41,024 nt of DNA from Deltaproteobacteria bacterium (GCA_029261925.1 JAJDAJ010000103.1:1-41024); one strand, 5' to 3'; counted from the first letter of the stretch, positions 8,341-17,292 are shown. Notes: generated from the letters alone by a model not told the origin. Numbers and translations are program-made.

Positions 8341-9809
8341 GCCTGGACCCGCGCACGCCTGTACTGATCGGCGCCGGCGCGGTGACGCAGCGGCAGCCGG
8401 ACCCGTTGCTCGCCGCGGAGCCGCTGGAGCTGATGGCGCTGGCCCTGGAGCGAGCCGCCGACGACGCGGGCAGCGGCGAGCTCCTGGCGCGCGCCGACGC
8501 GATCCGCGTGCCGCGCGGCTTCTGGGACTATCCCGATCCGGGCCGCGCACTCGCCGACCGCTTCGGCGCAAAGCGCGCGCGCACGCAGGTCTCCGAGATC
8601 GGGATCCTCCAGACCACGCTGTTCGGACACGCCTGCCGGGACATCGCGTCGGGAGACGCGGACGTGGTGATCGTGGCGGGAGGCGAGGCGAAGCAGCGCG
8701 CGCTGCGCGCGCAGATCGCCGGCATCGAGGCGTCGACCACGCCGCAGCCCGGGGTGACGCCCGACGAGGTGCTGCGTCCGCACGCCGAGATCATGCCGCG
8801 CGTCGAGATCGAGCGCGGACTGCAGACCCCCGTGAGCCAGTACGCCATCCTCGAGAGCGCCCTGCGCCGCGCGACCGGGCAGACGCTGAACGGGCACCTC
8901 GACGAGATCGCGCGACTCTGGGCGGGCTTCAGCGAGGTCGCCGTCGGCAACCCGGGCGCCTGGAGCCGCGATCCCGTCGATGCCGCGACCCTCCGGACCG
9001 CGGGCGAGCGAAACCGCATGCTGGCGTTCCCGTACACGAAGCTGCACTGCTCGCAGTGGAACGTGGACCAGGCCGCGGCCCTGATCTTCTGCTCCGCCGG
9101 GACGGCCGACGCGCTGGGAATCGCGCGCGACCGTCGCATCTTCCCGCTCGCGGTCGCCGAGTCGAACCACATGGTGCCACTGTCGTCGCGCGCCGCGCTG
9201 CACCGCTCGCCGGGATTCGCGCACGCGGGGCGCCGAGCGCTCGCCCTCGCCGGGCGCGGGATCGACGACGTCGCCCATCTCGAGCTGTACAGCTGCTTCC
9301 CCGCGGCAGTCCGCGTGCAGGCGGCCGAGCTCGGGATCCACGGCACGGATCGTCCGCTCACCGTGACCGGCGGGATGACCTTCGCCGGGGGGCCGCTGAA
9401 CAGCTTCGTGCTCCAGGCGCTGGTCCGGATGGTCGAGGTACTCCGCGACGATCCGGGCAGCACCGGGATGGTCAACGCCATCAGCGGACTGGTGACCAAG
9501 CAGGGCGTCAGCCTGTGGTCCAGCGAACCGCCGGCGCGCTTCGGCTTCGAGGACGTCAGCGACGCCGCGCGCGCCGACACCGCCGAGCGCCCGGTCGATC
9601 CGGAGGCCGCGGGCTCCGGAACCGTCGCCGGCTACACGGTGCTGTACGAGGGAGGCGAGCCGGCCCGGGGCATCGCGGTCTGCGACCTCGACGACGGCCG
9701 CCGCGCCCTCGCGACCACGCGCGAGAGCACCCAGGCCCGGGGACTGGTGCGAGAGGACTTCGCCGGACACCGCGTGCACGTGGGTCCCGGCGGCGAGCTG
9801 GAGGTGTGA
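8337..9809 (+). CDS. TLP1-type thiolase-like protein with extra C-terminal domain
   Basis: A 490-residue thiolase-superfamily protein. Residues 1-400 follow the thiolase fold: PVLIGAGAVTQR start, ADVVIVAGGEAKQR near residue 110, ESNHMVPLSSR and YSCFPAAVR near residues 280-325, and VTGGMTFAGGPLNS. The nucleophile Cys that normally follows the central strand is absent. The last ~90 residues (TVAGYTVLYEGGEPARGIAVCDL onward) form an additional beta-rich domain like that of trypanosomatid and mycobacterial thiolase-like protein type 1. Known relatives have no settled reaction. It overlaps the LLM remnant by 4 bases and is followed by an alpha-methylacyl-CoA racemase-like gene, so CoA-bound branched acids are a reasonable guess for substrate. 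Confidence 0.82.
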   Translation: MSLDPRTPVLIGAGAVTQRQPDPLLAAEPLELMALALERAADDAGSGELLARADAIRVPRGFWDYPDPGRALADRFGAKRARTQVSEIGILQTTLFGHACRDIASGDADVVIVAGGEAKQRALRAQIAGIEASTTPQPGVTPDEVLRPHAEIMPRVEIERGLQTPVSQYAILESALRRATGQTLNGHLDEIARLWAGFSEVAVGNPGAWSRDPVDAATLRTAGERNRMLAFPYTKLHCSQWNVDQAAALIFCSAGTADALGIARDRRIFPLAVAESNHMVPLSSRAALHRSPGFAHAGRRALALAGRGIDDVAHLELYSCFPAAVRVQAAELGIHGTDRPLTVTGGMTFAGGPLNSFVLQALVRMVEVLRDDPGSTGMVNAISGLVTKQGVSLWSSEPPARFGFEDVSDAARADTAERPVDPEAAGSGTVAGYTVLYEGGEPARGIAVCDLDDGRRALATTRESTQARGLVREDFAGHRVHVGPGGELEV

Positions 9810-9870
9810 TGCGAGACCGAGTCAGGGTTCCGGGTGCGTCTCCCGCGCAACGGCGCGACGGCGGAGCCTC

Positions 9871-11028
9871 ATGAGCCGCCTTCCCCTCGACGACACCCTC
9901 GTGGTCTCCGTGGGCCACACCCTCCCCGGCCACTACTGCATGGCGGCGCTGCGGGACCTGGGCGCCGACGTGCTGCGCATCGAGCGCCCGCTGCGCGACG
10001 GCGGCGGTGATCCCTACGCCCAGGTCAAGGGCGGCTACCCCATGCGCTCGTTGATGGCGGGCACCAGCGAGTGCCGGCTCGACCTCAAGCGCGACGACGC
10101 GCGCGAGGCCTTCGTGCGCCTGGCCAGCCGCGCCGCCGTGGTGCTCGAGGGCTTCCGCCCCGGCGTCGCCGCCCGGCTCGGGATCGGGTACGAGCAGCTG
10201 AGCGAGGCCAACCCGGCGCTGGTCCACCTGGCGCTGTCGGGCTACGGCCAGGAGGGGCCGCTGCGCGATCGCGCGGGGCACGACATCAACTACCTGGCCG
10301 AGACCGGGGTCCTGGGCCTGGGCAATCCCCCCGCGATCCCGGGCACCACCTTCGCGGACGGGCTCGCGGGCATCTCCGCCGCGCTCAACATCGTGGGCGC
10401 GCTGATGAGCGCGCGCGACAGCGGCCGGGGCCAGTCGATCGACCTTGCGATCGTCGATGCGCCCCTGATGCTGATGGCGCCCGAGCTCGAGCACCTCTGG
10501 GCGACCGGCGAGTCGCGCCGCCCCGGCGACATGCACCTGACCGGGCGCTGGCCGTGGTACGGCCTGCACCGCACCCGCGACGACCGGCCCGTGGCGCTGG
10601 GCGCGGTGGAGCCGGTCTTCCACGCCAACCTGGCGCGTGGCCTCGACCACCCCGAGCTGATCAACCGCCAGTTCGCAGAGGACGACACCCGCGCGGCCGC
10701 GCACTCGGCGTTCGCGCGCGCCATCGGCGCCCGCAGCCTCGCCGAGCTCGGCCCGCTGCTCGACCACCCCGACGCCTGCGCGAGCCCGGTGCGCACCCCT
10801 GCGGAGGTCGCCAGCTCGCCGCTGATGACACGCGCCACCCGCGCGGGTGCCGCCGACGGCGAGCGCCTCGTGCGCACGCCCGTTCGCAGCGAGCCTGCGC
10901 CGCTGCGGACCGAGCGCACGGGGGCCGAGGCGCTGCTGTACCAGGGGTTCTCGCCCGACGAGGTCGAGGTGCTCCGACGCTCGGGGGCGCTGTCCGATCG
11001 CGCCGCTCGGCGCGATCCCGCAGGGTAG
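9871..11028 (+). CDS. Alpha-methylacyl-CoA racemase-like protein (CaiB/BaiF fold)
   Basis: A 385-residue member of the class III CoA-transferase fold. Unlike the other CaiB/BaiF genes here it contains RAGHDINYLA (residues 134-143), the signature of alpha-methylacyl-CoA racemases, in which the His (His137 here) and a later Asp (Asp163 in FADGLAG) are the two acid-base residues. Racemases interconvert 2R- and 2S-methylacyl-CoA, which beta-oxidation of methyl-branched isoprenoid or sterol side chains needs. The loop between the two residues is shorter than in the mycobacterial enzyme (26 against 30), so specificity may differ and a transferase cannot be excluded. The ATG has GGAG upstream. It is the last gene of the 7171-11028 run and converges with a ligase. 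Confidence 0.78.
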   Translation: MSRLPLDDTLVVSVGHTLPGHYCMAALRDLGADVLRIERPLRDGGGDPYAQVKGGYPMRSLMAGTSECRLDLKRDDAREAFVRLASRAAVVLEGFRPGVAARLGIGYEQLSEANPALVHLALSGYGQEGPLRDRAGHDINYLAETGVLGLGNPPAIPGTTFADGLAGISAALNIVGALMSARDSGRGQSIDLAIVDAPLMLMAPELEHLWATGESRRPGDMHLTGRWPWYGLHRTRDDRPVALGAVEPVFHANLARGLDHPELINRQFAEDDTRAAAHSAFARAIGARSLAELGPLLDHPDACASPVRTPAEVASSPLMTRATRAGAADGERLVRTPVRSEPAPLRTERTGAEALLYQGFSPDEVEVLRRSGALSDRAARRDPAG

Positions 11029-11064
11029 CCGCCAGGCGCGATCCGCCGCGCCCGACCGGTCCGC

Positions 11065-12750
11065 TCAGCTCTCGCCGTAGACGTGACCCTCGATCTCGAC
11101 CCGCTCGGCCTCGAGGCGACGCAGCGCGGCCTCGCGCAGCGGTGCGGTCTTGATCTTCTGGTTGCCCGTCAGCTCGAACTCGTCCTCGGAGAAGAAGAAG
11201 ACGCGGCGCGGCACCTTGTAGGTGGACATGTGCTCGCGCACCCAGGCGCGGATCTCGTCCTCGGTCGGCGAGGCGCCGGGCGTCGGCACCGCGCAGAGCA
11301 CGACGATCTCGCCCAGGATCGGATGGGGAACCCCGACGATGCGCGCGGCGTGCAGGCTCTGCAGGCTGTCGAGCTTGCGCTCGATCTCGATCGGCGAGAC
11401 GTTGGCGCCGCCGGTCTTGATCAGGTCGGTGATGCGCCCGGTCCAGTGCAGGTAGCCCTCGGCATCGATCAGCCCGGCGTCGCCCGTGTGGAAGTAGCCA
11501 TCGGGATCGCGCCAGGACTCGGGCTCGACCTTCTGGTAGCCCAGCATCAGCGTCACGCCCTTGACCGTGATCTCGCCCTCCTCGCCCACGCCCAGCGGCG
11601 CGCCGCTCTGCGGGTCCGCGATGCGGATCGACACGCCGGGCAGCGGCTTGCCATGCGTGGACTCGCGCAGCTCCAGCGGCGAGTCGGACGGGATCGACGA
11701 GCAGATCGTCGAGGTCTCGGACAGGCCGTAGGAGCCCTCGGGCCCCCAGGTGTTGCCGTCGATGCCCGCGAGGTCGCGCAGCGGGCTGTGGAAGCCGACC
11801 TTCTCGAGCGACGAGAGGTCGCGCGCCGCGGCGCTCGGGTGCTCGCCCAGGGCCCGGTGCTGGTGGACCCAGGCGTGGGCCATGGTGGCGCGCTCCGACT
11901 CCATCATCGCGAGTGCGGCCTCCGGCTCGAAGCGCTCCTGGATCAGGAGCGTGCCGCCCGCGGCGAGCGTCGCGCCGATCGACATGCACAGCCCCGCCGT
12001 CCAGAAGAAGGGTTGCGCGGTCCAGACGCGCTCGTCGGGGCCCAGCGCCATCTGCTCGCGGAAGCGCCACGACTGGATCGCCACGGTGCGCTGCGAGTGA
12101 ACCACGCCCTTGGGCAGCGCGGTCGAGCCCGACGTGTAGATGATCACGCCGCGGTCCGACGGCACGACCTCGTCGCCGAGCGCCGCGACCAGCTCCGGCG
12201 TCACGTCCTGGCCCAGGGCCAGGAGATCCTTCCAGGACTCGATCCCGCCCTGGCGCGAGTCGCGCCCCAGGCAGAACACGCGCCGCAGCTGCGGCAACGC
12301 CGCGCAGCGGATCGCTCCCGGCTCCGCCGCGCCGACCGCGGGGTGGCGCGCCACCAGGTCGTCGGCCCAGGCGTGGCGCAGCAGCCGGTCGCGCATCAGC
12401 AGCACGGAGGCGTCGCCGTGGCGCAGGATGTGGTCGATCTCCTCGGGGCTGGCGAACGTGCTCACCGGCACGGCCACGGCACCGATCATGGCCGCGCCGA
12501 AGAGCGCGGCCACGAACTCGGGGCTCGACGGCAGCAGGAGCGCGACGTGCGCACCCTTGACGACGCCGGCGCCGACCAGGCCGCGCGCGATCGCCACGGC
12601 CTCGGCATGCAGCTGCTCGTAGGTGAGCCGCCGCTCCGCCGAGACCAGCGCCTCGCGTGAACCGCTGACGCCGGCCGCATCCTCGAGGAAGCGGCCGAGC
12701 GTCAGGCGATCCGGGTCCTGGCCGACCGTGACGTCGGAGGGCTCACCCAC
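11065..12750 (-). CDS. AMP-dependent acyl-CoA synthetase (ANL family)
   Basis: A 561-residue adenylate-forming ligase. Start chosen at GTG 12750, which has GGAG six bases upstream and lies 14 bases after the stop of the dehydratase-like gene; the open frame runs further but would overlap that gene. Motifs seen: IIYTSGSTALPKGVVHSQ (phosphate loop), YGLSETST (A5), GYFHTGDAGLIDAEGYLHWTGR and DLIKTGGANVSPIEIE (hinge and C-terminal lobe), and GNQKIKTAPLRE near the end with the probable catalytic lysine. It makes acyl-CoA from an organic acid, ATP and CoA. The phosphate loop has Ala where many members have Gly (STALPKG). Its likely co-transcribed partner is a double-hot-dog protein. Confidence 0.9.
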   Translation of the reverse strand: MGEPSDVTVGQDPDRLTLGRFLEDAAGVSGSREALVSAERRLTYEQLHAEAVAIARGLVGAGVVKGAHVALLLPSSPEFVAALFGAAMIGAVAVPVSTFASPEEIDHILRHGDASVLLMRDRLLRHAWADDLVARHPAVGAAEPGAIRCAALPQLRRVFCLGRDSRQGGIESWKDLLALGQDVTPELVAALGDEVVPSDRGVIIYTSGSTALPKGVVHSQRTVAIQSWRFREQMALGPDERVWTAQPFFWTAGLCMSIGATLAAGGTLLIQERFEPEAALAMMESERATMAHAWVHQHRALGEHPSAAARDLSSLEKVGFHSPLRDLAGIDGNTWGPEGSYGLSETSTICSSIPSDSPLELRESTHGKPLPGVSIRIADPQSGAPLGVGEEGEITVKGVTLMLGYQKVEPESWRDPDGYFHTGDAGLIDAEGYLHWTGRITDLIKTGGANVSPIEIERKLDSLQSLHAARIVGVPHPILGEIVVLCAVPTPGASPTEDEIRAWVREHMSTYKVPRRVFFFSEDEFELTGNQKIKTAPLREAALRRLEAERVEIEGHVYGES

Positions 12751-12764
12751 GCGATGCTCCGCAG

Positions 12765-13934
12765 CTAGACGGGCGGCAGCAGGACCTTGGCCTGGCCCTT
12801 GGCCATCAGCGCCCCGGTCTGCGTCGTCATGGTCGCCGCCACCGTGGCGATGGGCTGGCCGGTCGAGTTGTCCTGATCGACCCCGACCACCTCGCCGTCC
12901 ATGTAGGTCAGATCGCCGGTCAGCGCCGGGCCCGTGTAGCTGAAGTTGCTGTGCATCACGAAGCTGTGCTCGCCGGCCCAGTCCGCGACGTAGTCCAGGA
13001 TCCAGGCGCCCATGGTCGCGCCGTAGCCGTAGGCCCGGGGCATTCCGATGAGCTGTGCGTACCGTGGCTGCACGTGCCCGCGGGACGCGCCGTGGTACAG
13101 ACCGTCGCCGTGCGTCGGGTCGACCTTGGCCGCCTCCTTGTTCCGCGACATCTCGGGGATCCAGCCGGCATTCTCGGTCGAGTTCTGTCCGCCGTCGTCG
13201 TACGACGACCCCCAGACCGTCATCGTGTAGGAGCGCCACTCGGTCGTGAAGCTCATGACGGTGTGCGGGCCGATCGGGCGGCGCGGCAGCTTGTCACCGA
13301 CCTTCACGAACTGGCGCTTCTCGTGGCCCAGGTCGAGGAATGAGCGGATCCACTCGATCTTCTCCTTCTCGATCTCCTCGATCTGCGCGTCGGTCCAGGT
13401 GGGATCCTCGCGCTTGTCGCCGTAGCCGTCGGCGATGCGCGCGGCCTCCTCCGCGTAGTAGCGGATCGAGGTCGAGCGCTGCTTGGCCACCACCTCGCCG
13501 CGCTGGTTGATGTAGTTCGTGTCGCCGCGCGAGAACATCGTCGGACCCGCGAACTTGGTCTGCTTGACCACGTAGTCGAAGAGCATCCGCTCGGAGACGA
13601 ACTTGTCACCGGGGAAGACGCGGGGGCCCATGAACCACCACTCGTCCCCGCCGAAGAGCATGTGCGTGCCCTCGATGTGGCCCTGGATCGCCGGCGTGGC
13701 GCCGTGGCCCACCGTGCAGTTCACCATGTACGACTGCGGCGCGACGATCTGCCCGAAGACGCTCTCGGCCGCGTAGTCCTTGTCGTAGTACAGAGGGTTC
13801 GGATTCTGCATCCCCTGTGCCCAGCGCCGGATGTCGTTGACGTGAATCTCGTCGTGGAACTGTCCCCCGCCGAGGGGAACGCCGACCCACTTGTCGACCT
13901 CGGTGGTGTCCATGGTGGTGCGCGGCTCGGACAT
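12765..13934 (-). CDS. Double hot-dog, FAS1-like dehydratase-domain protein (MaoC relative)
   Basis: A 389-residue protein with two hot-dog halves. The N-terminal half has WAQGMQNPNPLYYD (residues ~38-51), the place where R-specific hydratases and FAS1-like dehydratases normally read GDxNPLY; the Asp is replaced by Asn here. A charged helical stretch, EEIEKEKIEWIRSF, precedes the second half, which contains RGHVQPRYAQLIGMPRAYGYG and a final beta sheet ending AKGQAKVLLPPV. Relatives hydrate or dehydrate CoA thioesters, often in sterol or aromatic catabolism. The reaction here is uncertain because the usual catalytic Asp-His pair is not evident. Start at ATG 13934 behind a purine-rich GGAGAAGGAGAAG site; a synthetase gene follows 14 bases on. 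Confidence 0.83.
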   Translation of the reverse strand: MSEPRTTMDTTEVDKWVGVPLGGGQFHDEIHVNDIRRWAQGMQNPNPLYYDKDYAAESVFGQIVAPQSYMVNCTVGHGATPAIQGHIEGTHMLFGGDEWWFMGPRVFPGDKFVSERMLFDYVVKQTKFAGPTMFSRGDTNYINQRGEVVAKQRSTSIRYYAEEAARIADGYGDKREDPTWTDAQIEEIEKEKIEWIRSFLDLGHEKRQFVKVGDKLPRRPIGPHTVMSFTTEWRSYTMTVWGSSYDDGGQNSTENAGWIPEMSRNKEAAKVDPTHGDGLYHGASRGHVQPRYAQLIGMPRAYGYGATMGAWILDYVADWAGEHSFVMHSNFSYTGPALTGDLTYMDGEVVGVDQDNSTGQPIATVAATMTTQTGALMAKGQAKVLLPPV

Positions 13935-13952
13935 CTCTTCTCCTTCTCCTCT

Positions 13953-13993
13953 GCCGGCTCTTCTCCGGCGCCCGCGCGGCGGTCTTGCCGCGC
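13953..13993. repeat. Two hairpin-forming inverted repeats in the leader of the dehydratase gene
   Basis: Two inverted repeats lie upstream of the start at 13934: GCCGG (13953-13957) with CCGGC (13965-13969), and GCGCGGC (13974-13980) with GCCGCGC (13987-13993, loop of six bases). If transcription starts near a minus-strand GACAAT (14022-14017), both would be in a roughly 75-base leader. A regulatory role is unproven. Confidence 0.4.
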
Positions 13994-14050
13994 AGCGGAT
14001 ACGTTCTGGTCAGACGATTGTCGCCCGGCAGCTGGCCGTCCGGGGGATGG

Positions 14051-14056
14051 TATAGT
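14051..14056 (+). promoter_or_regulatory. -10-like hexamer TATAGT before the synthetase-Rieske-PPOX unit
   Basis: TATAGT stands out in a GC-rich gap and would place the start of transcription near 14063, about 33 bases before ATG 14096. No -35 is recognisable. A weak CACAC...GTGTG inverted repeat (14059-14080) follows. Confidence 0.4.
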
Positions 14057-14095
14057 GACACACGCTGACTTTTTTGTGTGAACGGAACGCTCGCC

Positions 14096-15691
14096 ATGCC
14101 CCAGTCCGGTGATCCCGACCTGCGCGCCCTGCAGGCCGCGCGGCGCATGTCCCACGGCCAGCAGCTCGCACGCGCGGCCTCCAAGTTCCCGGACCAGGAG
14201 GCCTTTCGCTTCCTGGGTCGCTCGCTCGGCTTCGCCGCGCTCGACGAGCGGGTCTCGCGGCTCGCGCGCTGGCTCGCCGACCGCGGCGTCGACAAGGGCG
14301 ACCGGGTGGCCCTGCTGCTGCCCAACGGGCTCGAGTTCGTCGAGGCCTTCTTCGCCTGCGGACGCCTCGGGGCGATCTGCGTTCCCGTGAACTTCCGGCT
14401 GGTTGCCGACGAGATCGCCTACATCCTGCGCAGCTCGGGCGCGCGCGTGCTGCTCACGCACGCCGACTTCCGGGACGCCGTGGCCCGGGCCAGCGGCGAG
14501 GCACCGGACCTGGAGGCCTGCCTGGCCGTGGGCGAGCTCGAGGCGGCCGTGCCGGTGCACCCCTGGGCCGAGACCGAGGCCACACCGGCCATGCCACCGG
14601 ACGTCGACGTCGCCGACCACGACCCCTGCTGCCTGATGTACACGTCGGGCACGACCGGCCGGCCCAAGGGCGCCCTGCTGTCCCACTTCAACCTGTTCAT
14701 GAACTCCATGCACGGGATGATCGAGCAGCGCATCGTGGGTTCCGACGAGGTCTGGCTGGCCGGCCTGCCGCTCTTCCACATCGGCGGACTGAACGGAATG
14801 CTGCCCTACGTGCTGACCGGCGGCACGACCATCCTCTGGCCGACCGGGCACTTCGACGCACGCGAGGCGGTCGACGAGCTGGAGCGCAGCCAGGTCACCG
14901 GCTGCTTCTTCGTCGCGACCCAGTGGCAGGACGTGTGCGCGGTCGCCGCCGAGCGCCCGCGGAGCTTCGCGCTGCGGCGCATCGCCTGGGGCGCGTCGCC
15001 GGCGCTGCCCAGCACGCTCGAGGCGATGGCGCGCACCTTCGGCGAGATCCCGATCTACACCTTCTTCGGCCAGACCGAGATGAGCTCGGTCACCTGCGTG
15101 CTGCACGGCGAGGACTTCGAGCACAAGCCCGGCTCCGTCGGCCGGCCCTGCATCAACGTCGAGGCACGCATCGTGGACGACGACATGAAGGACGTCGCCA
15201 GCGGCGAGGTCGGCGAGATCGTGTACCGCGCGCCCACCGTCATGCAGGGCTACTGGAACGACCCCGAGGCCACGGCCGAGGCGTTCCGCGGCGGCTGGTT
15301 CCACTCCGGCGACCTCGTACGGGCGGACGAGGACGGCTACATCTGGGTGGTCGACCGCAAGAAGGACATGATCATCACGGGCGGCGAGAACGTGTACTCC
15401 GCCGAGGTCGAGGCCGCGATCGACACGCACCCGGGCGTGGCCGAGGTCGCCGTCATCGGCATCCCGGATCCGAAGTGGGTCGAGACGCCGCGCGCGATTA
15501 TCGTGCCCACCGACCCCGCGAATCCGCCGGGCGCCGACGAGATCATCGCCCACTGCCGCGAGCGCCTGGCGTCGTACAAGAAGCCCTCGTCCGTGATCTT
15601 CGTGAAGAGCCTGCCGCGCAACGCCAGCGGCAAGGTCGTCAAGCCCGAGCTGCGCCGGCTGCACGGCGCGCCCTCCCAGGAGTCCGCATGA
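14096..15691 (+). CDS. AMP-dependent acyl-CoA synthetase (FadD-like)
   Basis: A 531-residue long-chain or fatty acyl-CoA synthetase-like ligase. MYTSGTTGRPKGALLSHFN is the phosphate loop, FFGQTEMSS the A5 motif, GGWFHSGDLVRADEDGYIWV the adenine region, and DRKKDMIITGGENVYSAEVE the hinge; RNASGKVVKPELR near the end carries the catalytic lysine. The start is ATG 14096; a GTG 18 bases upstream is possible but lacks a better ribosome site. Only a weak GGAA precedes the ATG. A TATAGT hexamer at 14051-14056 could be its -10 element. Its stop overlaps the start of the Rieske gene (ATGA), so activation, oxygenation and the PPOX protein form one translationally coupled unit. Confidence 0.92.
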   Translation: MPQSGDPDLRALQAARRMSHGQQLARAASKFPDQEAFRFLGRSLGFAALDERVSRLARWLADRGVDKGDRVALLLPNGLEFVEAFFACGRLGAICVPVNFRLVADEIAYILRSSGARVLLTHADFRDAVARASGEAPDLEACLAVGELEAAVPVHPWAETEATPAMPPDVDVADHDPCCLMYTSGTTGRPKGALLSHFNLFMNSMHGMIEQRIVGSDEVWLAGLPLFHIGGLNGMLPYVLTGGTTILWPTGHFDAREAVDELERSQVTGCFFVATQWQDVCAVAAERPRSFALRRIAWGASPALPSTLEAMARTFGEIPIYTFFGQTEMSSVTCVLHGEDFEHKPGSVGRPCINVEARIVDDDMKDVASGEVGEIVYRAPTVMQGYWNDPEATAEAFRGGWFHSGDLVRADEDGYIWVVDRKKDMIITGGENVYSAEVEAAIDTHPGVAEVAVIGIPDPKWVETPRAIIVPTDPANPPGADEIIAHCRERLASYKKPSSVIFVKSLPRNASGKVVKPELRRLHGAPSQESA

Positions 15692-16707
15692 GCGAGAACG
15701 AGACCGAAGTCCCGCCGCTGAAGCTGCCCTCGTACCGGTACACCACCGGCTGGCACTGCATCGGCTGGGACGACGACTTCCCCGTGGGCGAGGTCCGCTC
15801 GCTGCACTACTTCGGCCAGGATCTGGTTGCCTGGCGTGGCGAGTCCGGACAGGTGTTCGTGCTCGACGCGCACTGCCAGCACCTGGGCGGAAACATGGGC
15901 GTGGGCGGTCACGTCGAGGGCGACTGCATCGTCTGCCCCTGGCACAACTGGCACTGGAACGGCGACGGCAGCAACGCGCTGATTCCCTACAGCCGCCTCG
16001 AGCGAAACCCCACGGCCCGCGTCTTCGCCTGGCCCGTCCGCGAGTGGTACGGCATGGTCGTCGTCTGGCACGACCGCGACCGGTGCGAGCCGCACTGGGA
16101 GCTGCCCGAGGTGCCCGAGGCCAAGGATCCGCGCTTCTTCCCGCTCGCACCCAGCCGGCAGCTCCATCGGATCAAGGCGCACCCGCAGATGATCATCGAG
16201 AACGCGGCCGACCCCTACCACGTGGGTCCGATTCACGGTGGCACCGCCACCAAGACCACCTCGTTCGAGCCGAACGGGCACCACCTGCACGCCACGATCT
16301 CCAACGTCTACGGCGAGGGTCGCGAGTCCACCTGGCTCACGCCCGACGGGCCCGTCGAGGCCACGATCACCTACGACACGTACGCGCTGGGCGTGGGCTT
16401 CGTGCGCTTCCCGGCCAATCCGCTGGAATCGGTGCAGATCACGGCGCACACCCCCGTCGACGAGACCCACACCGACTACTACTTCATGCAGACGTCGGAG
16501 CGCGATCCCGGCGAGGACGGCGACGTGCCCACCGGCCGCGCCGCGCGCTTCCTGAAGATCCAGCAGAACCTGGTGACCCAGGATTTCTTCCTCTGGGAGC
16601 ACATGAAGCACCTCGACCGGCCGAACTTCACGCCCGAGGAGGCCCGGGATTACGTGGCGCTGCGCCGCTGGGCACAGCAGTTCTACCCGCCCGGCACCCT
16701 GGAGTGA
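15688..16707 (+). CDS. Rieske non-heme iron oxygenase, terminal component (KshA-like layout)
   Basis: A 339-residue oxygenase alpha-type subunit. The Rieske [2Fe-2S] ligands are Cys63/His65 (CQH) and Cys83/His86 (CPWH). The catalytic iron site reads ENAADPYHVGPIH, giving Asn172, Asp175, His178 and His183, with Asp299 in QDFFLWEH as the likely third ligand. The spacing is close to that of 3-ketosteroid 9-alpha-hydroxylase KshA. It ends RRWAQQFY, also reminiscent of KshA and cholesterol 7-desaturase relatives. It should hydroxylate or desaturate a substrate with electrons from a reductase that is not in this window. Start ATG 15688 overlaps the synthetase stop; its stop overlaps the next start (GTGA). 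Steroid specificity is not proven. Confidence 0.9.
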   Translation: MSENETEVPPLKLPSYRYTTGWHCIGWDDDFPVGEVRSLHYFGQDLVAWRGESGQVFVLDAHCQHLGGNMGVGGHVEGDCIVCPWHNWHWNGDGSNALIPYSRLERNPTARVFAWPVREWYGMVVVWHDRDRCEPHWELPEVPEAKDPRFFPLAPSRQLHRIKAHPQMIIENAADPYHVGPIHGGTATKTTSFEPNGHHLHATISNVYGEGRESTWLTPDGPVEATITYDTYALGVGFVRFPANPLESVQITAHTPVDETHTDYYFMQTSERDPGEDGDVPTGRAARFLKIQQNLVTQDFFLWEHMKHLDRPNFTPEEARDYVALRRWAQQFYPPGTLE

Positions 16708-17273
16708 CGCTTCCCGGGACCCGACCGATCCCGGAGCGCGCCCGCGACCTGCTCGAAGGCATGGCGATCGCGCACATGAGCACGGTCCGCGCCGACGGGC
16801 GGCTGTCGACGAACCCCGTCGGGGTGCTGCTCGACGGGGACCACCTCAGGATCAGTACGACCAAGCGGCGCGTGAAGTACCGCAACCTGCTGCGCGATCC
16901 GCGCATCGCGCTGAGCATCCCGCACGCGACCAACCCGAATCGCTACCTCGAGGTGCGCGGGCATGCCCTGCTCGAGGACGACGCCGATCGCAGCTTCATC
17001 GACCGCATCGCGCGGATCTCGATGGGGATGGAGCGCTACCCCTTCGACCCGCCGGGCGAGGAGCGCGTCATCATCACCGTCATCGCCGAGCAGATGTCCT
17101 GTCCCGCGATCCCGCTGGCCGACGATCCGCCGACGGCGGGGACCCCCAGGACCGACGGGCCGCCGGCACCGCCCTCGCGCTCCGGCCTGCCCGCGTGGGC
17201 CCTGCTGGCCAGCGGCGTGCTGATCGGGCTCGCGCTCGCGGGCGCGCTGATGCTGCTGCAGTGGCCGGCATGA
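16704..17273 (+). CDS. PPOX-family flavin/F420-type protein with C-terminal membrane helix
   Basis: A 189-residue protein starting at GTG 16704, which overlaps the Rieske stop. Residues 1-135 match the split-barrel PPOX or F420-dependent oxidoreductase family: ERARDLLEGMAIAHMSTVRADG, NPVGVLLDGDHLRISTTKRR and KYRNLLRDPRIALSI are its usual strands and cofactor-binding segments. Residues 140-160 are a Pro/Gly-rich linker. Residues 163-186 form one strongly hydrophobic helix (LPAWALLASGVLIG and onward) ending three residues from the C-terminus, a tail-anchor layout that is unusual for this soluble family. Translational coupling to the oxygenase suggests it helps the same step, perhaps in reduction of the product or electron supply; this is inference. 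Confidence 0.82.
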   Translation: MTLPGTRPIPERARDLLEGMAIAHMSTVRADGRLSTNPVGVLLDGDHLRISTTKRRVKYRNLLRDPRIALSIPHATNPNRYLEVRGHALLEDDADRSFIDRIARISMGMERYPFDPPGEERVIITVIAEQMSCPAIPLADDPPTAGTPRTDGPPAPPSRSGLPAWALLASGVLIGLALAGALMLLQWPA

Positions 17274-17292
17274 CGCGCCGGCCCGCCGCTCA

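Noticed and set aside
9871..11028. Calling this gene a plain CoA-transferase like its three relatives
   Set aside because: It carries the racemase signature GHDINYLA with an Asp further on, which the other CaiB/BaiF proteins here lack.
14070..14075. T-run as a terminator
   Set aside because: No stem-loop lies just upstream; it is part of the promoter gap before 14096.
14059..14080. CACAC...GTGTG inverted repeat as an operator
   Set aside because: Only five bases per arm match, with irregular flanks, so it could be chance.
15688..16707. Calling the Rieske protein KshA (3-ketosteroid 9-alpha-hydroxylase)
   Set aside because: Iron-site spacing is similar, but the ENAADPYHVGPIHG motif differs from KshA and no steroid-ring genes are nearby.
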